Assembly: GCF_004363315.1 (NCBI RefSeq)
Contig: NZ_SNYL01000012.1
Span: 30,091-94,090 of the forward strand
Length of the DNA stretch: 64,000 bases
Direction of reading: 5' to 3'
Source of the DNA: Tepidicella xavieri
GTDB taxonomy: Bacteria; Pseudomonadota; Gammaproteobacteria; Burkholderiales; Burkholderiaceae_C
Of the stretch, positions 32,386 to 41,486 are shown piece by piece. Numbering within the stretch: the first letter of the stretch is position 1; each line of letters begins with the position of its first letter. The translations under genes were made by a program, and so were the position numbers. The notes beneath the pieces are model-generated. The model was not told where the DNA came from, made no database searches, and saw only the letters and a program-made list of their open reading frames with translations.

Positions 32386-33165
32386 TCAGCCGCCGATGAA
32401 GAGGTCGGCGATGACGCGCATGAGCTGCATCACCGGCCTGTCGAGCATGGGCAGCGTGAAGGCAATGCCCAGCAGCCCCACCGACAGGGTGAGCGGGAAA
32501 CCGATGGCAAAGACGTTCATTTGCGGCGCGATGCGCGAAATGATGCCCATGACCACATTGACGAACAGCAGCAGGCCGATCATCGGCAGCGCGATCCACA
32601 GGCCATAGTAGAAAATCACGGCGCCGAGCTGGTGCAGCCGCATGCTGCGCACGGCTTCCAGCATGCTATCGCCCACGGGAAAGGTCTGAAAGCTGGCCGC
32701 CACCGCCTGGATGAGCAGCAGGTGGCCGTTCATGACGATGAACAGCAGCATGGCCATGTTGCCGAAGAAACGCCCCACGGTGCTGGCCTGGGAGTTGGTG
32801 GTGGGGTCGAAGAAGCCGGCAAAGTTCAAGCCCATCTGCAAGCCGATGATCTCACCGGCCATTTCCATGGCGGCAAAGACGATGCGCACGGCCAGCCCGA
32901 TGGCCACGCCGATGGAGATTTGCTGAATCACCGCGCCGAGCGCCTCCGAACTGGTCAGAGAGACCATGGGCGGTTCTGGCAGAGCGGGCTGCATGCACAC
33001 GGCGATGACGAAAGCCAACCCGATCTTGGTGCGCATGGGCACCGAGCGCGAGGAAAAGATGGGCGCGCTGGCAAAGACGGCCAGCACCCGCAGGAAAGGC
33101 CAGAAGATGGGCGACAACCACGCCATGATCTGGGCTTCGGTGAAGCTGATCATCGGACCGTCCAT
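32386..33165 (-). CDS. fliR: Flagellar biosynthetic protein FliR
   Basis: FliR is part of the FliPQR export gate in the centre of the basal body. The 259-residue protein has about six hydrophobic spans and family features ISFTEAQIMAWLSPIFWPFLR at the start, and EIIGLQMGLNFAGFFDPTT and VNVVMGIISRIAPQMNVFA later on. M at 33165 or 33153 could be the start. The shorter form begins at the usual MISFT. It is the last gene of the fliL-to-fliR run, 13 bases after fliQ. Confidence 0.95.
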   Translation of the reverse strand: MDGPMISFTEAQIMAWLSPIFWPFLRVLAVFASAPIFSSRSVPMRTKIGLAFVIAVCMQPALPEPPMVSLTSSEALGAVIQQISIGVAIGLAVRIVFAAMEMAGEIIGLQMGLNFAGFFDPTTNSQASTVGRFFGNMAMLLFIVMNGHLLLIQAVAASFQTFPVGDSMLEAVRSMRLHQLGAVIFYYGLWIALPMIGLLLFVNVVMGIISRIAPQMNVFAIGFPLTLSVGLLGIAFTLPMLDRPVMQLMRVIADLFIGG

Positions 33166-33178
33166 GCCCGACGGTCCT

Positions 33179-33448
33179 TCAGCCGATGTAGCCCGGGATG
33201 GACTGGAACAGGCGTTTGATGAAGTCCACCAGCGTCACCAGCATCCAGGGGCCGGCGATGGCAAACACCGCCACCGCGGCGACCAGCTTGGGCACGAAAG
33301 ACAGCGTGGCTTCGTTGATTTGCGTCAGCGCCTGAAACAGGCTGATGACCAGGCCGACCAGCAGCACCGTGCCTAGCACCGGGGCCGAGACGGCCAGCAG
33401 GGTGAACAGGGCGTTTTGCCCGATGGTGAGTACGGCTTGGGCGTCCAT
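33179..33448 (-). CDS. fliQ: Flagellar biosynthetic protein FliQ
   Basis: The 89-residue export-gate subunit has two membrane hairpins: ALFTLLAVSAPVLGTVLLVG near 13-32 and FVPKLVAAVAVFAIAGPWML near 51-70. The cytoplasmic loop SLFQALTQINEATLSF between them is characteristic. Length is exactly that of the family. It lies between fliP (17 bases) and fliR (13 bases). Confidence 0.95.
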   Translation of the reverse strand: MDAQAVLTIGQNALFTLLAVSAPVLGTVLLVGLVISLFQALTQINEATLSFVPKLVAAVAVFAIAGPWMLVTLVDFIKRLFQSIPGYIG

Positions 33449-33465
33449 GTGGCAGAGAGGCAGGG

Positions 33466-34236
33466 CTAGGTGCTGAAGCTGGCGGCCAATGAGCCGATCA
33501 GCAGGTTCCAGCCGTCGGCCAGCACGAACAGCATGAGCTTGAACGGCAAGGCCACCAGCACGGGTGAAAGCATCATCATGCCCAGCGACATCAGCACGCT
33601 GGCCACGATCATGTCGATGATGAGGAACGGGATGAAGATCATGAACCCGATTTGGAAGGCCGTCTTGAGCTCGCTGATGACGAAGGCGGGCACCAGCACG
33701 CGCAAAGGCGCGTTTTCGACGGTCACGCCGGCATCGAGCTGGGCCAGCCGGGCAAACAGCTCGAAGTCGGATTGGCGCGTCTGGCGCATCATGAATTCAC
33801 GCATTGGCGCTTCGCCACGGGCCAGAGCCTCCTCGAAGCTGATGGCGCTTTCGGTGTAGGGCTTGTAGGCGTTTTCGTACACCCTGTCCAGCGTCGGCCC
33901 CATGACGAACAGGGTCAGGAACAGCGACAGGCCGACGATCACCTGATTGGGCGGGGCCGACTGCGTGCCCAGGGCCTGGCGCAGCAGCGACAGCACGATG
34001 ACGATGCGGGTGAACGCCGTCATCATCAACAACACCGCCGGCAGGAATGACAGCGCCGTGAAGAACAGCAGCGTTTGAATGGGCACGGAATAACTGGTGC
34101 CGCCCGGGCCTTGGCCAATGACCAGCGGCAGGGTGGCCGGCGGGGTGTTGCCCTGCGCCCAGGCCCACCCCGTGGCGCCCAACAGACAGGCTCCCGCGAG
34201 CCAGCGCCACGCGGGATGTCTCCGCGGGCGGCTCAT
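33466..34236 (-). CDS. fliP: Flagellar biosynthetic protein FliP
   Basis: FliP forms most of the export gate with FliQ and FliR. The 256-residue precursor has a cleavable signal peptide ([18 protein letters not shown]), a trait of FliP. Membrane segments follow, with [40 protein letters not shown] and [23 protein letters not shown] at 34236 overlaps the fliO stop by four bases. The in-frame extension far upstream is the shadow of fliO and fliN. Confidence 0.97.
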   Translation of the reverse strand: MSRPRRHPAWRWLAGACLLGATGWAWAQGNTPPATLPLVIGQGPGGTSYSVPIQTLLFFTALSFLPAVLLMMTAFTRIVIVLSLLRQALGTQSAPPNQVIVGLSLFLTLFVMGPTLDRVYENAYKPYTESAISFEEALARGEAPMREFMMRQTRQSDFELFARLAQLDAGVTVENAPLRVLVPAFVISELKTAFQIGFMIFIPFLIIDMIVASVLMSLGMMMLSPVLVALPFKLMLFVLADGWNLLIGSLAASFST

Positions 34237-34586
34237 GGGCGTGGCTCCTTCGGGGGGATGGTCGGCAGGGTGGCCGGCTCGGCGGCTGCCTGGGCGGCTT
34301 GCCGATAGCCGGCTGGCACGGGCACGGCCTGGGTGTGCAGGGTGTTGACCGACTGCGGCGTGACGCCCAGGGTGAGCTGGACCGGGCCTTGGGGGCCATC
34401 GAGCTCCACCACCACGACACGCTGCTGCGGCCCGACCATGAGCTGGGAGACGATGCGCAGTTCGGCTCCTTGGCCGGTGCCGACGGGGGCGGTGCGCTTG
34501 CGTATCCATTGCACGCCCCAGGCCAGCAGCCCCATGAGGAGCAGCAGGCCCAACGCGGGCATGAAGGCGGCGAAAGACGGCGTCAT
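34233..34586 (-). CDS. fliO: Flagellar biosynthetic protein FliO
   Basis: The 117-residue protein has one membrane span ([21 protein letters not shown], 8-28), a basic stop-transfer RKR, and a small domain with [21 protein letters not shown] proline-rich C-terminus follows. It helps assemble the FliP ring. Start and stop overlap fliN (TGATG) and fliP (ATGA), so expression of the three is coupled. The family is poorly conserved, but position and topology settle the call. Confidence 0.9.
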   Translation of the reverse strand: MTPSFAAFMPALGLLLLMGLLAWGVQWIRKRTAPVGTGQGAELRIVSQLMVGPQQRVVVVELDGPQGPVQLTLGVTPQSVNTLHTQAVPVPAGYRQAAQAAAEPATLPTIPPKEPRP

Positions 34587-35014
34587 CAGTGTCGGCTCAG
34601 GCGGCGCAGGCGCTCCGACGGGGTGACGATGTCGGTCAGCCGGATGCCGAATTTTTCATTGACCACCACCACTTCGCCCTGGGCGATCAGGTAGCCGTTG
34701 ACCAGCACGTCCATGGGCTCGCCCGCCAGCGCGTCGAGCTCCACGATGGACCCTTGGGCCAGTTGCAGGATGTACTTGATGGGCACCTTGGTGCGGCCCA
34801 GCTCCACCGACAGGGTGACCGGGATGTCCAGCACCATGCTGATGTCGTTGTTGCCGCTGGGCGCAGGCACTTCGCCGTCGAAGTGGGGCGCGCCTTTGGT
34901 GAAGTCGTCGCCCCCGCCGCTGCTGGCGGTTTGCTCCTGCAGGGCTTGCGCCCAGTCATCGGCCAGGGCTTCTTCGTCCACCGTGCCGGTGGGGTTCTCG
35001 TTTTCATTTGTCAT
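34586..35014 (-). CDS. fliN: Flagellar motor switch protein FliN
   Basis: The 142-residue protein has a variable acidic N-terminus ([15 protein letters not shown]) and a C-terminal SpoA domain (residues about 65-140) with [18 protein letters not shown] and [20 protein letters not shown]. It sits in the C-ring below FliM and takes part in CheY binding. ATG at 35014 has GGAGAG five bases upstream and overlaps the fliM stop by 11 bases. Codons further upstream are less likely. Confidence 0.96.
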   Translation of the reverse strand: MTNENENPTGTVDEEALADDWAQALQEQTASSGGGDDFTKGAPHFDGEVPAPSGNNDISMVLDIPVTLSVELGRTKVPIKYILQLAQGSIVELDALAGEPMDVLVNGYLIAQGEVVVVNEKFGIRLTDIVTPSERLRRLSRH

Positions 35015-36008
35015 AGTGCTCTCCATGCCAGACGGCGTCACGCTCCCGCAGCAGGCGCTGCACTTTCAAGGCGTACTTGCCGTTGTGGGTGCCGTATTCA
35101 GCCTCGATCACCGGCACGCCATCGACCTTGGCCTGAATCACGCGTTCGCGTTCAAGTTCGATGAAATCGCCCACCTTCATGGCCAGGAGTTGTTCGATGG
35201 TGGTGCGGGTGTTGGCCAGTTCGGCGGTGATTTCGACCTCGGCGGACTGGATTTCGTGGCTCAGCAGCCGGACCCAGCGCCGGTCCACCTCCATCGAGTC
35301 GCCCTGCGACGTGGAGTACAGGATGTCGCGGATCGGCTCCAGGGTGGAGTAGGGGATGCACAGATGCAGCGAGCCGGTCAGGTCGCCGATTTCCAGCGTG
35401 AAGCTGGTGCTCACCACGATCTCGCTGGGCGTGGCGATGTTGGCGAACTGGGGCTGCATTTCCGAGCGCTGATAGACCAGTTCCAGCGGATACACGCCTT
35501 TCCAGGCCTTTTTGTACTCCTCCGAGACCACTTCCACCATGCGGTTGATGACGCGCTGTTCGGTGGGGGAGAAGTCACGCCCTTCGATGCGGGTGTGGAA
35601 TTTGCCGTTGCCGCCAAACAGGCTGTCGATGACGCCGAACAGCAGCGTGGGCTCGCACACGATGAGGCCGCTGCCGCGCAGCGGGCGCACGGCCATGATG
35701 TTGAAATTGGTGGGTACCACCAGCTCGCGCAGAAACATGCTGTATTTCTGCACCTGCACCGTGCCGACCGAGATTTCTGGGCTGCGCCGGATGAAGTTGA
35801 ACAGTCCTACCCGCAGGTTGCGGGCAAAGCGCTCGTTGATGACCTCCATCGTGGGCATGCGCCCGCGCACGATCCGCTCCTGGCTGGAGAGGTCGTAGGT
35901 GCGGATGCCGCCGGTTTCGAATTCCTCTTTGGCGAGCTTCTGGCTTTCGCCGGTCACGCCCTCGAGCAGGGCGTCGATCTCGTCCTGGGAGAGAAAGGCT
36001 TCGCTCAT
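35004..36008 (-). CDS. fliM: Flagellar motor switch protein FliM
   Basis: The 334-residue switch protein starts with the CheY-binding peptide MSEAFLSQDEIDALLEGVTG. The CheC-like middle domain follows (SQERIVRGRMPTMEVINERF near 56-75, GSGLIVCEPTLLFGVIDSLF near 110-130), and a C-terminal SpoA domain comes last (VEITAELANTRTTIEQLLAM). It receives phospho-CheY from the che genes in this window and turns the motor. The gene lies 31 bases after fliL. Confidence 0.97.
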   Translation of the reverse strand: MSEAFLSQDEIDALLEGVTGESQKLAKEEFETGGIRTYDLSSQERIVRGRMPTMEVINERFARNLRVGLFNFIRRSPEISVGTVQVQKYSMFLRELVVPTNFNIMAVRPLRGSGLIVCEPTLLFGVIDSLFGGNGKFHTRIEGRDFSPTEQRVINRMVEVVSEEYKKAWKGVYPLELVYQRSEMQPQFANIATPSEIVVSTSFTLEIGDLTGSLHLCIPYSTLEPIRDILYSTSQGDSMEVDRRWVRLLSHEIQSAEVEITAELANTRTTIEQLLAMKVGDFIELERERVIQAKVDGVPVIEAEYGTHNGKYALKVQRLLRERDAVWHGEHYDK

Positions 36009-36039
36009 GGTCGTGGGGTCTCCGTGAGGGGGGAGGGAA

Positions 36040-36561
36040 TCACTGCACGATCAGACTGGAGAACAGCACGGCCTGCACCGGACTTTCGCCACGGATGAGG
36101 GGCAGGCCCGCCTCCTCGCGCACGAGTTCGAGAATGTCCTGCGCCAGTTGGTCTTTGCCCTCTGGACGCAGCAATTCTTCGGCGGTACGGCGGGATATCT
36201 GTCGCAGGATGCCGTTGCGGATGGCTGGCAGGAACGCTTTGACGCGATCGGCCGTGGCCGCCGTGTCCACCTGCAGGGTGATGCCGACCTGGGCATAGCG
36301 TATGGCGCCAGGGTCGGCCAGGTTGATGACCACCGGGTCCAGGGCCATGTACTGCGGTGGCGTACGTGGCCGGGTGTCGCGCGCCGACTGGGAGGTGCGT
36401 GGAGCTTCGTCCAGCTCTTCATCGGCGCTGCCCCCTTTGAGCAGCAGGAATGCGGCAGCCCCCCCACCCAAAAGCAACACCAACACCAGCGCGAGGATGA
36501 TGATGAGCAGTTTCTTGCTTTTCGGTTTGGCGTCGGCGCCAGCGGCGGATTTGTCGGCCAT
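36040..36561 (-). CDS. fliL: Flagellar basal body-associated protein FliL
   Basis: The 173-residue inner-membrane protein has a lysine-rich start, one hydrophobic span (LLIIILALVLVLLLGGGAAA, about residues 18-37) and a periplasmic domain with YMALDPVVINLAD and RYAQVGITLQVD, ending in VQAVLFSSLIVQ. FliL surrounds the stator units. ATG at 36561 follows AGGAAGG. A TTG seven codons earlier is not needed. It heads the fliL-fliR run, and a large inverted repeat separates it from fliK. Confidence 0.94.
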   Translation of the reverse strand: MADKSAAGADAKPKSKKLLIIILALVLVLLLGGGAAAFLLLKGGSADEELDEAPRTSQSARDTRPRTPPQYMALDPVVINLADPGAIRYAQVGITLQVDTAATADRVKAFLPAIRNGILRQISRRTAEELLRPEGKDQLAQDILELVREEAGLPLIRGESPVQAVLFSSLIVQ

Positions 36562-36660
36562 CGGATTTGCCTTCCTGTTCAAACATACCTCTGGATGGGC
36601 TTGGGCGGCCCTTCAAGGGGTATTGTGTCATGCCGATTATGGGGTCGCGGCGCGCCGCCT

Positions 36661-36704
36661 TGAGCCCGATAAAACCGGTCTATGCCCGGTTTTTTCCGGG
36701 CTCA
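36661..36704. terminator. Large nested inverted repeat, probable bidirectional terminator after fliK
   Basis: TGAGCCCG (36661-36668) pairs with CGGGCTCA (36697-36704). Inside it AAAACCGG pairs with CCGGTTTT around a six-base loop, giving a nearly continuous stem of about 18 pairs. The right outer arm contains the fliK stop codon. A/T runs inside the stem would give a U-rich strand in either direction. It probably ends the fliF-K transcript before fliL, or insulates the two. Confidence 0.6.
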
Positions 36705-37853
36705 GGCATAGACGCTCAGACCGGCGCCCGCCACCTTGGCGATCAGTCCGGGAGGCACAGGCCGAGTTGCTTCCCCTTCCGCGGCGCCGGTTTGAGACGC
36801 CGGGCGATGTGAACCTTCCTGGGCAGAGCCCCTGCCATCGCGGCCCTGGCTGCCCACAGAGAAGCCTTCCAGGGCAATGCCTGCTCGCGCCAGCATGTCC
36901 GCGAGCACCTCCTGCGCCTGCAGGCGCAGGGTTTCCCGGACTTGAGCGTCGTCGGTGCGGAAGGCCAGGTGGGCTTTGTCGCCTTGCAAGCTCACGTCCA
37001 CGTCGAGCGCCTGGCGCAAGCCGGCTTCGAGGCGCAGGCTGGCTTTTTTGGCGTTGCCCGCTGCCCACAGGCTGACCTGAGCGCCCAGGTGTTCGAACGC
37101 TTCGTCTAGGGCGGGCCCCAGGGCCTCGCCAAGCGCGGCGGCGAAGCTGCGCGGGGTGGCGCCGCTGTCCGGGGCCTGCCGCAGGCTGCCGGTGGCGTCC
37201 AGCACCACCCGGCCGCTGTCGCCGCGGGGGCTCTGGCCTTGCCCTTGTTCGCGCGAGTCGCCGCTGCGTTCGGCCCCTCCCTGGCTGCCGAGCGCGCCCA
37301 GGTCCAGTTCCTCTGGGCTGCCCAACGCGTCGCTCAGCAGCCCGCCGGCTTGCCCGGTGGTGTTCATGTGCCAGGCGCTGCGCTCGGTGGGCAAGGGCTG
37401 GCCCGCGGCTTCCAGGGTGGCTTGAGCCAGTTGGCTCAGCATTTGCGGCGGTGGGGCTTTGGCACGGGCTTTGGCGACGGTGGATACCCACTGACCTGGG
37501 GCCCGATCGGCCGCATCGGGCAGGTCCTCGCGGGGCCTGGCGTCCGGGCGGCGGTCGGAAGCGGAGGGCGACAGGGTGGTCAGGCCGTCGTCGGGCAGGG
37601 GCAGTGCTTCGGCCGTGGTTTCGGGGGGTAAGTCGTCGGGAAGGGCCTGGCCCGCAGCCCATGCGGCGGTCAGGGCGGCTGCGTCCTGGGGGGCAGTCTC
37701 TGCGCCGGCTGATGGCGGCTCGGCCAGGTGGCTGTCGGCCATCAGCAGCAGCGTGGCGAAGAGATCGGCCGGGGTGTCTTCGGGCTTTTGCGGGCCGCGC
37801 GGCTGGGCAGTGGATTCGGGCGGACGGGTGGGAGAGACGGCTTCGGCTTTCAT
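36702..37853 (-). CDS. fliK: Flagellar hook-length control protein FliK
   Basis: FliK is exported and measures hook length. The 383-residue protein has the expected build: a long, low-complexity N-terminal part rich in Ala, Pro, Asp and Gln, and a conserved C-terminal domain near 255-345. That domain contains RLEAGLRQALDVDVSLQGDKAHLAFRT-type sequence, VRETLRLQAQEVLADMLARA and the FSVGSQGRDG tail. ATG at 37853 overlaps the fliJ stop (ATGA). Its stop lies inside a strong inverted repeat. Similarity over the first half is low in this family, so position supports the call. Confidence 0.9.
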   Translation of the reverse strand: MKAEAVSPTRPPESTAQPRGPQKPEDTPADLFATLLLMADSHLAEPPSAGAETAPQDAAALTAAWAAGQALPDDLPPETTAEALPLPDDGLTTLSPSASDRRPDARPREDLPDAADRAPGQWVSTVAKARAKAPPPQMLSQLAQATLEAAGQPLPTERSAWHMNTTGQAGGLLSDALGSPEELDLGALGSQGGAERSGDSREQGQGQSPRGDSGRVVLDATGSLRQAPDSGATPRSFAAALGEALGPALDEAFEHLGAQVSLWAAGNAKKASLRLEAGLRQALDVDVSLQGDKAHLAFRTDDAQVRETLRLQAQEVLADMLARAGIALEGFSVGSQGRDGRGSAQEGSHRPASQTGAAEGEATRPVPPGLIAKVAGAGLSVYA

Positions 37854-38317
37854 GGGGTCGGCCTCCAAGGGGTGTGATGGGCGTGCTGGCGGTGTTGGGC
37901 GGCCGCCATCTCGTCATTGAGCTTTTGTTCCGTGCGCTGCTGATGCTGCTGCCAGGCGGCCTGCTGGCGGTGCTGGAATTTTTTGAGGCTGGCGAGTTCG
38001 CGTTCGGCTTGCAGCACCGATTGCTCGCAACGTTCGACCTGCTGCGCCAGGCGCTGGAGCACGCCTTGCTGGAACTGCACGGCGTGCTCCAGCTTGGCCA
38101 TCATGTTCTGGTGGGCATGCAGCAAGGCCACGGGCACGCCGGTGCTGGCGCGCGCGCTCCAGCGTTGCTGGGACTCGACCGTGTAGCCTTGGAGTTGGCT
38201 CATTTGCAGCAGGGCGTGTTCTTGCTCGCGGCGTGCCTGGGCGAGCTGCTGCAGCGCTTCGTCGCGCTTGCGTGTGGCCACTTCGATCACGGTCAGCAGG
38301 GCGTTGGCGGGCTTCAT
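37850..38317 (-). CDS. fliJ: Flagellar export protein FliJ
   Basis: The 155-residue protein is almost wholly helical and rich in Gln, Glu, Arg and Ala, a coiled coil as in FliJ, which sits in the centre of the FliI ATPase ring. [20 protein letters not shown] and [20 protein letters not shown] show heptad-like spacing. Start and stop overlap fliI and fliK by four bases each. The histidine-rich end ([11 protein letters not shown]) is unusual but of unknown meaning. Confidence 0.92.
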   Translation of the reverse strand: MKPANALLTVIEVATRKRDEALQQLAQARREQEHALLQMSQLQGYTVESQQRWSARASTGVPVALLHAHQNMMAKLEHAVQFQQGVLQRLAQQVERCEQSVLQAERELASLKKFQHRQQAAWQQHQQRTEQKLNDEMAAAQHRQHAHHTPWRPTP

Positions 38318-39774
38318 GCCTGGGCTCCTGCGTGGGCGTTGGCGCGCCGTGCGCCGTCGGGCGTGGCCTCGCCGATGGCTTCGCCCAGCTGCCTGACGCT
38401 TTCGTCGAATGGGGCTTGCTCGCGCATGTCTTGCGTGATGAAGCGCTGCAGGGCAGGAAAGCGCTGGATGGCGCGGTCGGTGTCCGGATCGCTGCCAGGC
38501 ACGTAGGCCCCGAGCTGGATCAGGTCGCGGCTTTTCTGATAGCGCGAATACAGCTGGCGGAAGCGCCGGGCCTGTTCCTGGTGCTGCGGGCTGACCACGT
38601 TGTGCATCACCCGCGAGGCAGAGGCTTCCACGTCGATGGCCGGGTAGATGCCCGATTCGGCCATGCCGCGCGACAACACGATGTGTCCGTCCAGGATGGC
38701 GCGCGCGGCATCGGCAATGGGGTCTTGCTGGTCGTCGCCTTCGGACAGCACGGTGTAGAAGGCGGTGATGGACCCGTGGCCTTCGGGGCCGTTGCCGCTG
38801 CGTTCGACGAGCTGGGGCAGCTTGGCGAAGCAGCTCGGTGGGTAGCCTTTGGTGGCGGGCGGCTCGCCGATGGCCAGGGCGATTTCGCGCTGCGCCATGG
38901 CATAGCGCGTCAGCGAATCCATCAGCAGCAACACATGGAGCCCGGCGTCGCGGAAGTGCTCGGCAATGGCTGTGGCGTAGTGGGCGCCCTGCATGCGCAA
39001 GAGGGGCGGCGAGTCGGCCGGGGCAGCGACCACGACAGAGCGCTCGCGGCCATCCGGCCCCAGGATGTCGTCGATGAACTCTTTGACTTCGCGCCCACGT
39101 TCGCCGATGAGGCCGACCACGATCACATCGGCCTGGGTGTAGCGCGCCATCATCCCGAGCAGCACGCTTTTGCCCACGCCCGAGCCGGCAAACAGGCCCA
39201 GGCGTTGCCCGCGACCGACGGTGAGCAGGCCGTTGATGGCCCGCACGCCGGTATCCAGGGGTTCGCGCACTGGGGCCCGGTCCATGGCGTTGATGGGGGT
39301 GCGCTCCATCGGCTCGACGTCCACGTCTTGCAAGGGGCCCTGATGGTCCAGCGGATGGCCGTGGGCGTCAATCACCCGGCCGAGCAGTCCCCGGCCCAGG
39401 GGCAGGCGCAGCACCCCCCGGTCGTTCGCCGCCAGGGGCTTGGGTTCCTGCCCCAGGCGGGGCCGGGGACGGTAAGGCGCCAGCGGGCGGACCCGGGCGC
39501 CGCTGGACAGGCCTTGCACGTCGCCGGCCGGCATGAGGTAAGCGCGCTCGCCATGGAAGCCCACGACTTCGGCCAGCACCGCGGTGTCGGGGTCGTCGGG
39601 CATGTCGATCACGCATTGGGAACCGACCGGTGCCTTGACGCCTTCGGCCTCCAGCACCAGGCCTGCCAGGCGGATCAGTCGGCCGCTGGTTTCCAGCGGG
39701 GTATGCTGGCTGGCCGCCTGACGAGCCACCGTCAGGAACTGTTGCCAGCGCAGCAAGGTGGTGGTCTCAGACAT
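38314..39774 (-). CDS. fliI: Flagellum-specific ATP synthase FliI
   Basis: FliI is the ATPase of the flagellar export apparatus. The 486-residue protein resembles the F1 beta subunit: Walker A GSGVGKS at 197-203, the region [16 protein letters not shown], Walker [19 protein letters not shown], and [23 protein letters not shown] at 39774 is chosen over upstream in-frame codons, which overlap fliH. It overlaps fliH by eight bases and fliJ by four. Confidence 0.97.
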   Translation of the reverse strand: MSETTTLLRWQQFLTVARQAASQHTPLETSGRLIRLAGLVLEAEGVKAPVGSQCVIDMPDDPDTAVLAEVVGFHGERAYLMPAGDVQGLSSGARVRPLAPYRPRPRLGQEPKPLAANDRGVLRLPLGRGLLGRVIDAHGHPLDHQGPLQDVDVEPMERTPINAMDRAPVREPLDTGVRAINGLLTVGRGQRLGLFAGSGVGKSVLLGMMARYTQADVIVVGLIGERGREVKEFIDDILGPDGRERSVVVAAPADSPPLLRMQGAHYATAIAEHFRDAGLHVLLLMDSLTRYAMAQREIALAIGEPPATKGYPPSCFAKLPQLVERSGNGPEGHGSITAFYTVLSEGDDQQDPIADAARAILDGHIVLSRGMAESGIYPAIDVEASASRVMHNVVSPQHQEQARRFRQLYSRYQKSRDLIQLGAYVPGSDPDTDRAIQRFPALQRFITQDMREQAPFDESVRQLGEAIGEATPDGARRANAHAGAQA

Positions 39775-40477
39775 CGGCGTCCTCCCCAGGTTGCCAAGGG
39801 GCTTCCAGGCCCAGATTGGCCACCGCGCGGGCCCAGCGTTTTTCCACGCGGGCATCGACGGCGCCTTGGGCGTGTTCGACGACGCAGCCGCCCCGGGCGA
39901 TGTGGTTGTCGGGCTGGATCTGTATGCGCAGGGTCGAGCCGGGCTCCCAGTCGGCTTGGTGCAGCAGGGCCGCGTCTTCCGGATGCAAGCGCAGGGTGAT
40001 GGGGCGGCCGTCGTCGATGGCCAGGGACAGGGCTTCCTGCACCACGGCGCGCAGCGGGTCCATCGACAGGGTCAATTCCCGGCGCACCACCTGGCGGGCG
40101 ATGTCGCAGGCCAGTTCGAGCAGTTGGTCGGCCAGTTCGTGTTCCAGCCGGTCGAAATGCTGCTGGGCCTGGTTGACCACCTGGGCGACGCGGTCGGCCA
40201 GTTCGCGGCTTTGCCGCTGGAATTGTTTTTCCAAGGTGTCGCGGGCCTCCTGGGCGCCGGCTTGGCGGCCTTGCTCGAAGCCTTCGGCGTAGGCTTGCTG
40301 GCGGATGTCTTCCACCGCCTCGGGCGGCAGGCTGGCAGGCGCCGGCGCTTCCTCGGCGGGGCCGGGGGCTTCGGTCGCGCCTTCGCCCACCGGCTGGAAC
40401 ACCCAGGCTTCCACCGCCTGCACCTCCTCGCTGGGGATGAAGCGGTGATAGTGCGTGGTGCGGCTAGACGAAGGCAT
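39767..40477 (-). CDS. fliH: Flagellar assembly protein FliH
   Basis: FliH holds the FliI ATPase to the C-ring. The 236-residue protein has a short N-terminal peptide with aromatic residues (THYHRFIP), a coiled middle ([20 protein letters not shown] with GxxxG-like spacing near 93-112) and a C-terminal domain with [18 protein letters not shown] and [12 protein letters not shown] at 40477 overlaps the fliG stop by 14 bases. It ends within the fliI start. Confidence 0.93.
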   Translation of the reverse strand: MPSSSRTTHYHRFIPSEEVQAVEAWVFQPVGEGATEAPGPAEEAPAPASLPPEAVEDIRQQAYAEGFEQGRQAGAQEARDTLEKQFQRQSRELADRVAQVVNQAQQHFDRLEHELADQLLELACDIARQVVRRELTLSMDPLRAVVQEALSLAIDDGRPITLRLHPEDAALLHQADWEPGSTLRIQIQPDNHIARGGCVVEHAQGAVDARVEKRWARAVANLGLEAPWQPGEDADV

Positions 40478-41465
40478 CGTCTCCGCCTCCACCCAGAACG
40501 ATCTGGCCTTCGTCGGCCAGGCGGCGCACGACCTTCAGGATGTCTTTTTGCTGCGCTTCCACTTCGGACAAGCGCACCGGGCCGCGCGATTCGAGGTCTT
40601 CCCGCAGGGCCTCGGCGGCCCGGCTGGACATGTTGTTGAGGATTTTTTCCTTGAGCTCGCTGCTGGCGCCTTTGAGCGCGATGACCAGGGCGTCGGAGGC
40701 GACTTCCTTGAGCACCATCTGGATGGCTTTGTTGTCCAGCTTGAGCAGGTCCTCGAAGGTGAACATCTTGTCCATGATTTTCTGGGCCAGGTCCGGGTCT
40801 TGTTCGCGGATGGAGTCCACCACGGTAGCTTCCAGGCTGCTGCCCAGCAGGTTGATGATTTCCGCGGCGGTCTTGACGCCGCCGAGCGAGCTCTTGCGGA
40901 TCTTGTCGCCGCCGGCCAACACCTGGTAGAGCGCCTCGTTCAAGTCCTTGAGCGCCGTGGGCTGGATGCCTTCGAGCGTGGCGATGCGCAGCATCACCTC
41001 GTTGCGGGTGCGTTCGGTGAACTGCTTGAGGATGTTGGCGGCATGGTCCTGGTCCAGATGCACCAGGATGGCGGCCAGGATCTGGGGGTGCTCGTTGCGC
41101 AGCAGTTCGGCCACCGAGACGGGATCCATCCACTTCAGGCTCTCGATGCCCGAGACGTCACCCCCTTGCAGGATGCGGTCGATCAGTAAAGCGGCCTTGT
41201 CATCGCCCAGCGCACGCTTGAGCACGGCGCGGACGTAGTTGTCGGTGTCGGAGACGAGCAGGCTTTGCGAGGCGGCCTCGCGGGTGAATTTGTCGATGAC
41301 CTCATCGACCTTTTCTTTGGAGACGGTGCGCAGCCGGGCGATGGTTTCGCCCAGGCGCTGTACCTCCTTGGGCGAGAAGTGCTTGAACACCTCGGCCGCC
41401 TCTTCCTCGCCGAGTGACATGAGGAAGATGGCGGCGTCTTGCAGTCCGTCGTCCGTGTCAGCCAT
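40464..41465 (-). CDS. fliG: Flagellar motor switch protein FliG
   Basis: The 333-residue rotor protein that meets the stator shows the EHPQ region (LLRNEHPQILAAILVHLDQD) and the middle/C-terminal armadillo repeats. Its torque helix contains LDNKAIQMVLKEVASDALVI with charged residues typical of the motor interface. The N-terminal domain (LGEEEAAEVFKHFSPKEVQR) binds FliF. It lies 21 bases after fliF and overlaps fliH. Confidence 0.97.
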   Translation of the reverse strand: MADTDDGLQDAAIFLMSLGEEEAAEVFKHFSPKEVQRLGETIARLRTVSKEKVDEVIDKFTREAASQSLLVSDTDNYVRAVLKRALGDDKAALLIDRILQGGDVSGIESLKWMDPVSVAELLRNEHPQILAAILVHLDQDHAANILKQFTERTRNEVMLRIATLEGIQPTALKDLNEALYQVLAGGDKIRKSSLGGVKTAAEIINLLGSSLEATVVDSIREQDPDLAQKIMDKMFTFEDLLKLDNKAIQMVLKEVASDALVIALKGASSELKEKILNNMSSRAAEALREDLESRGPVRLSEVEAQQKDILKVVRRLADEGQIVLGGGGDDAFV

Positions 41466-41486
41466 GTCAAGTCCCTCCGGGCATCA

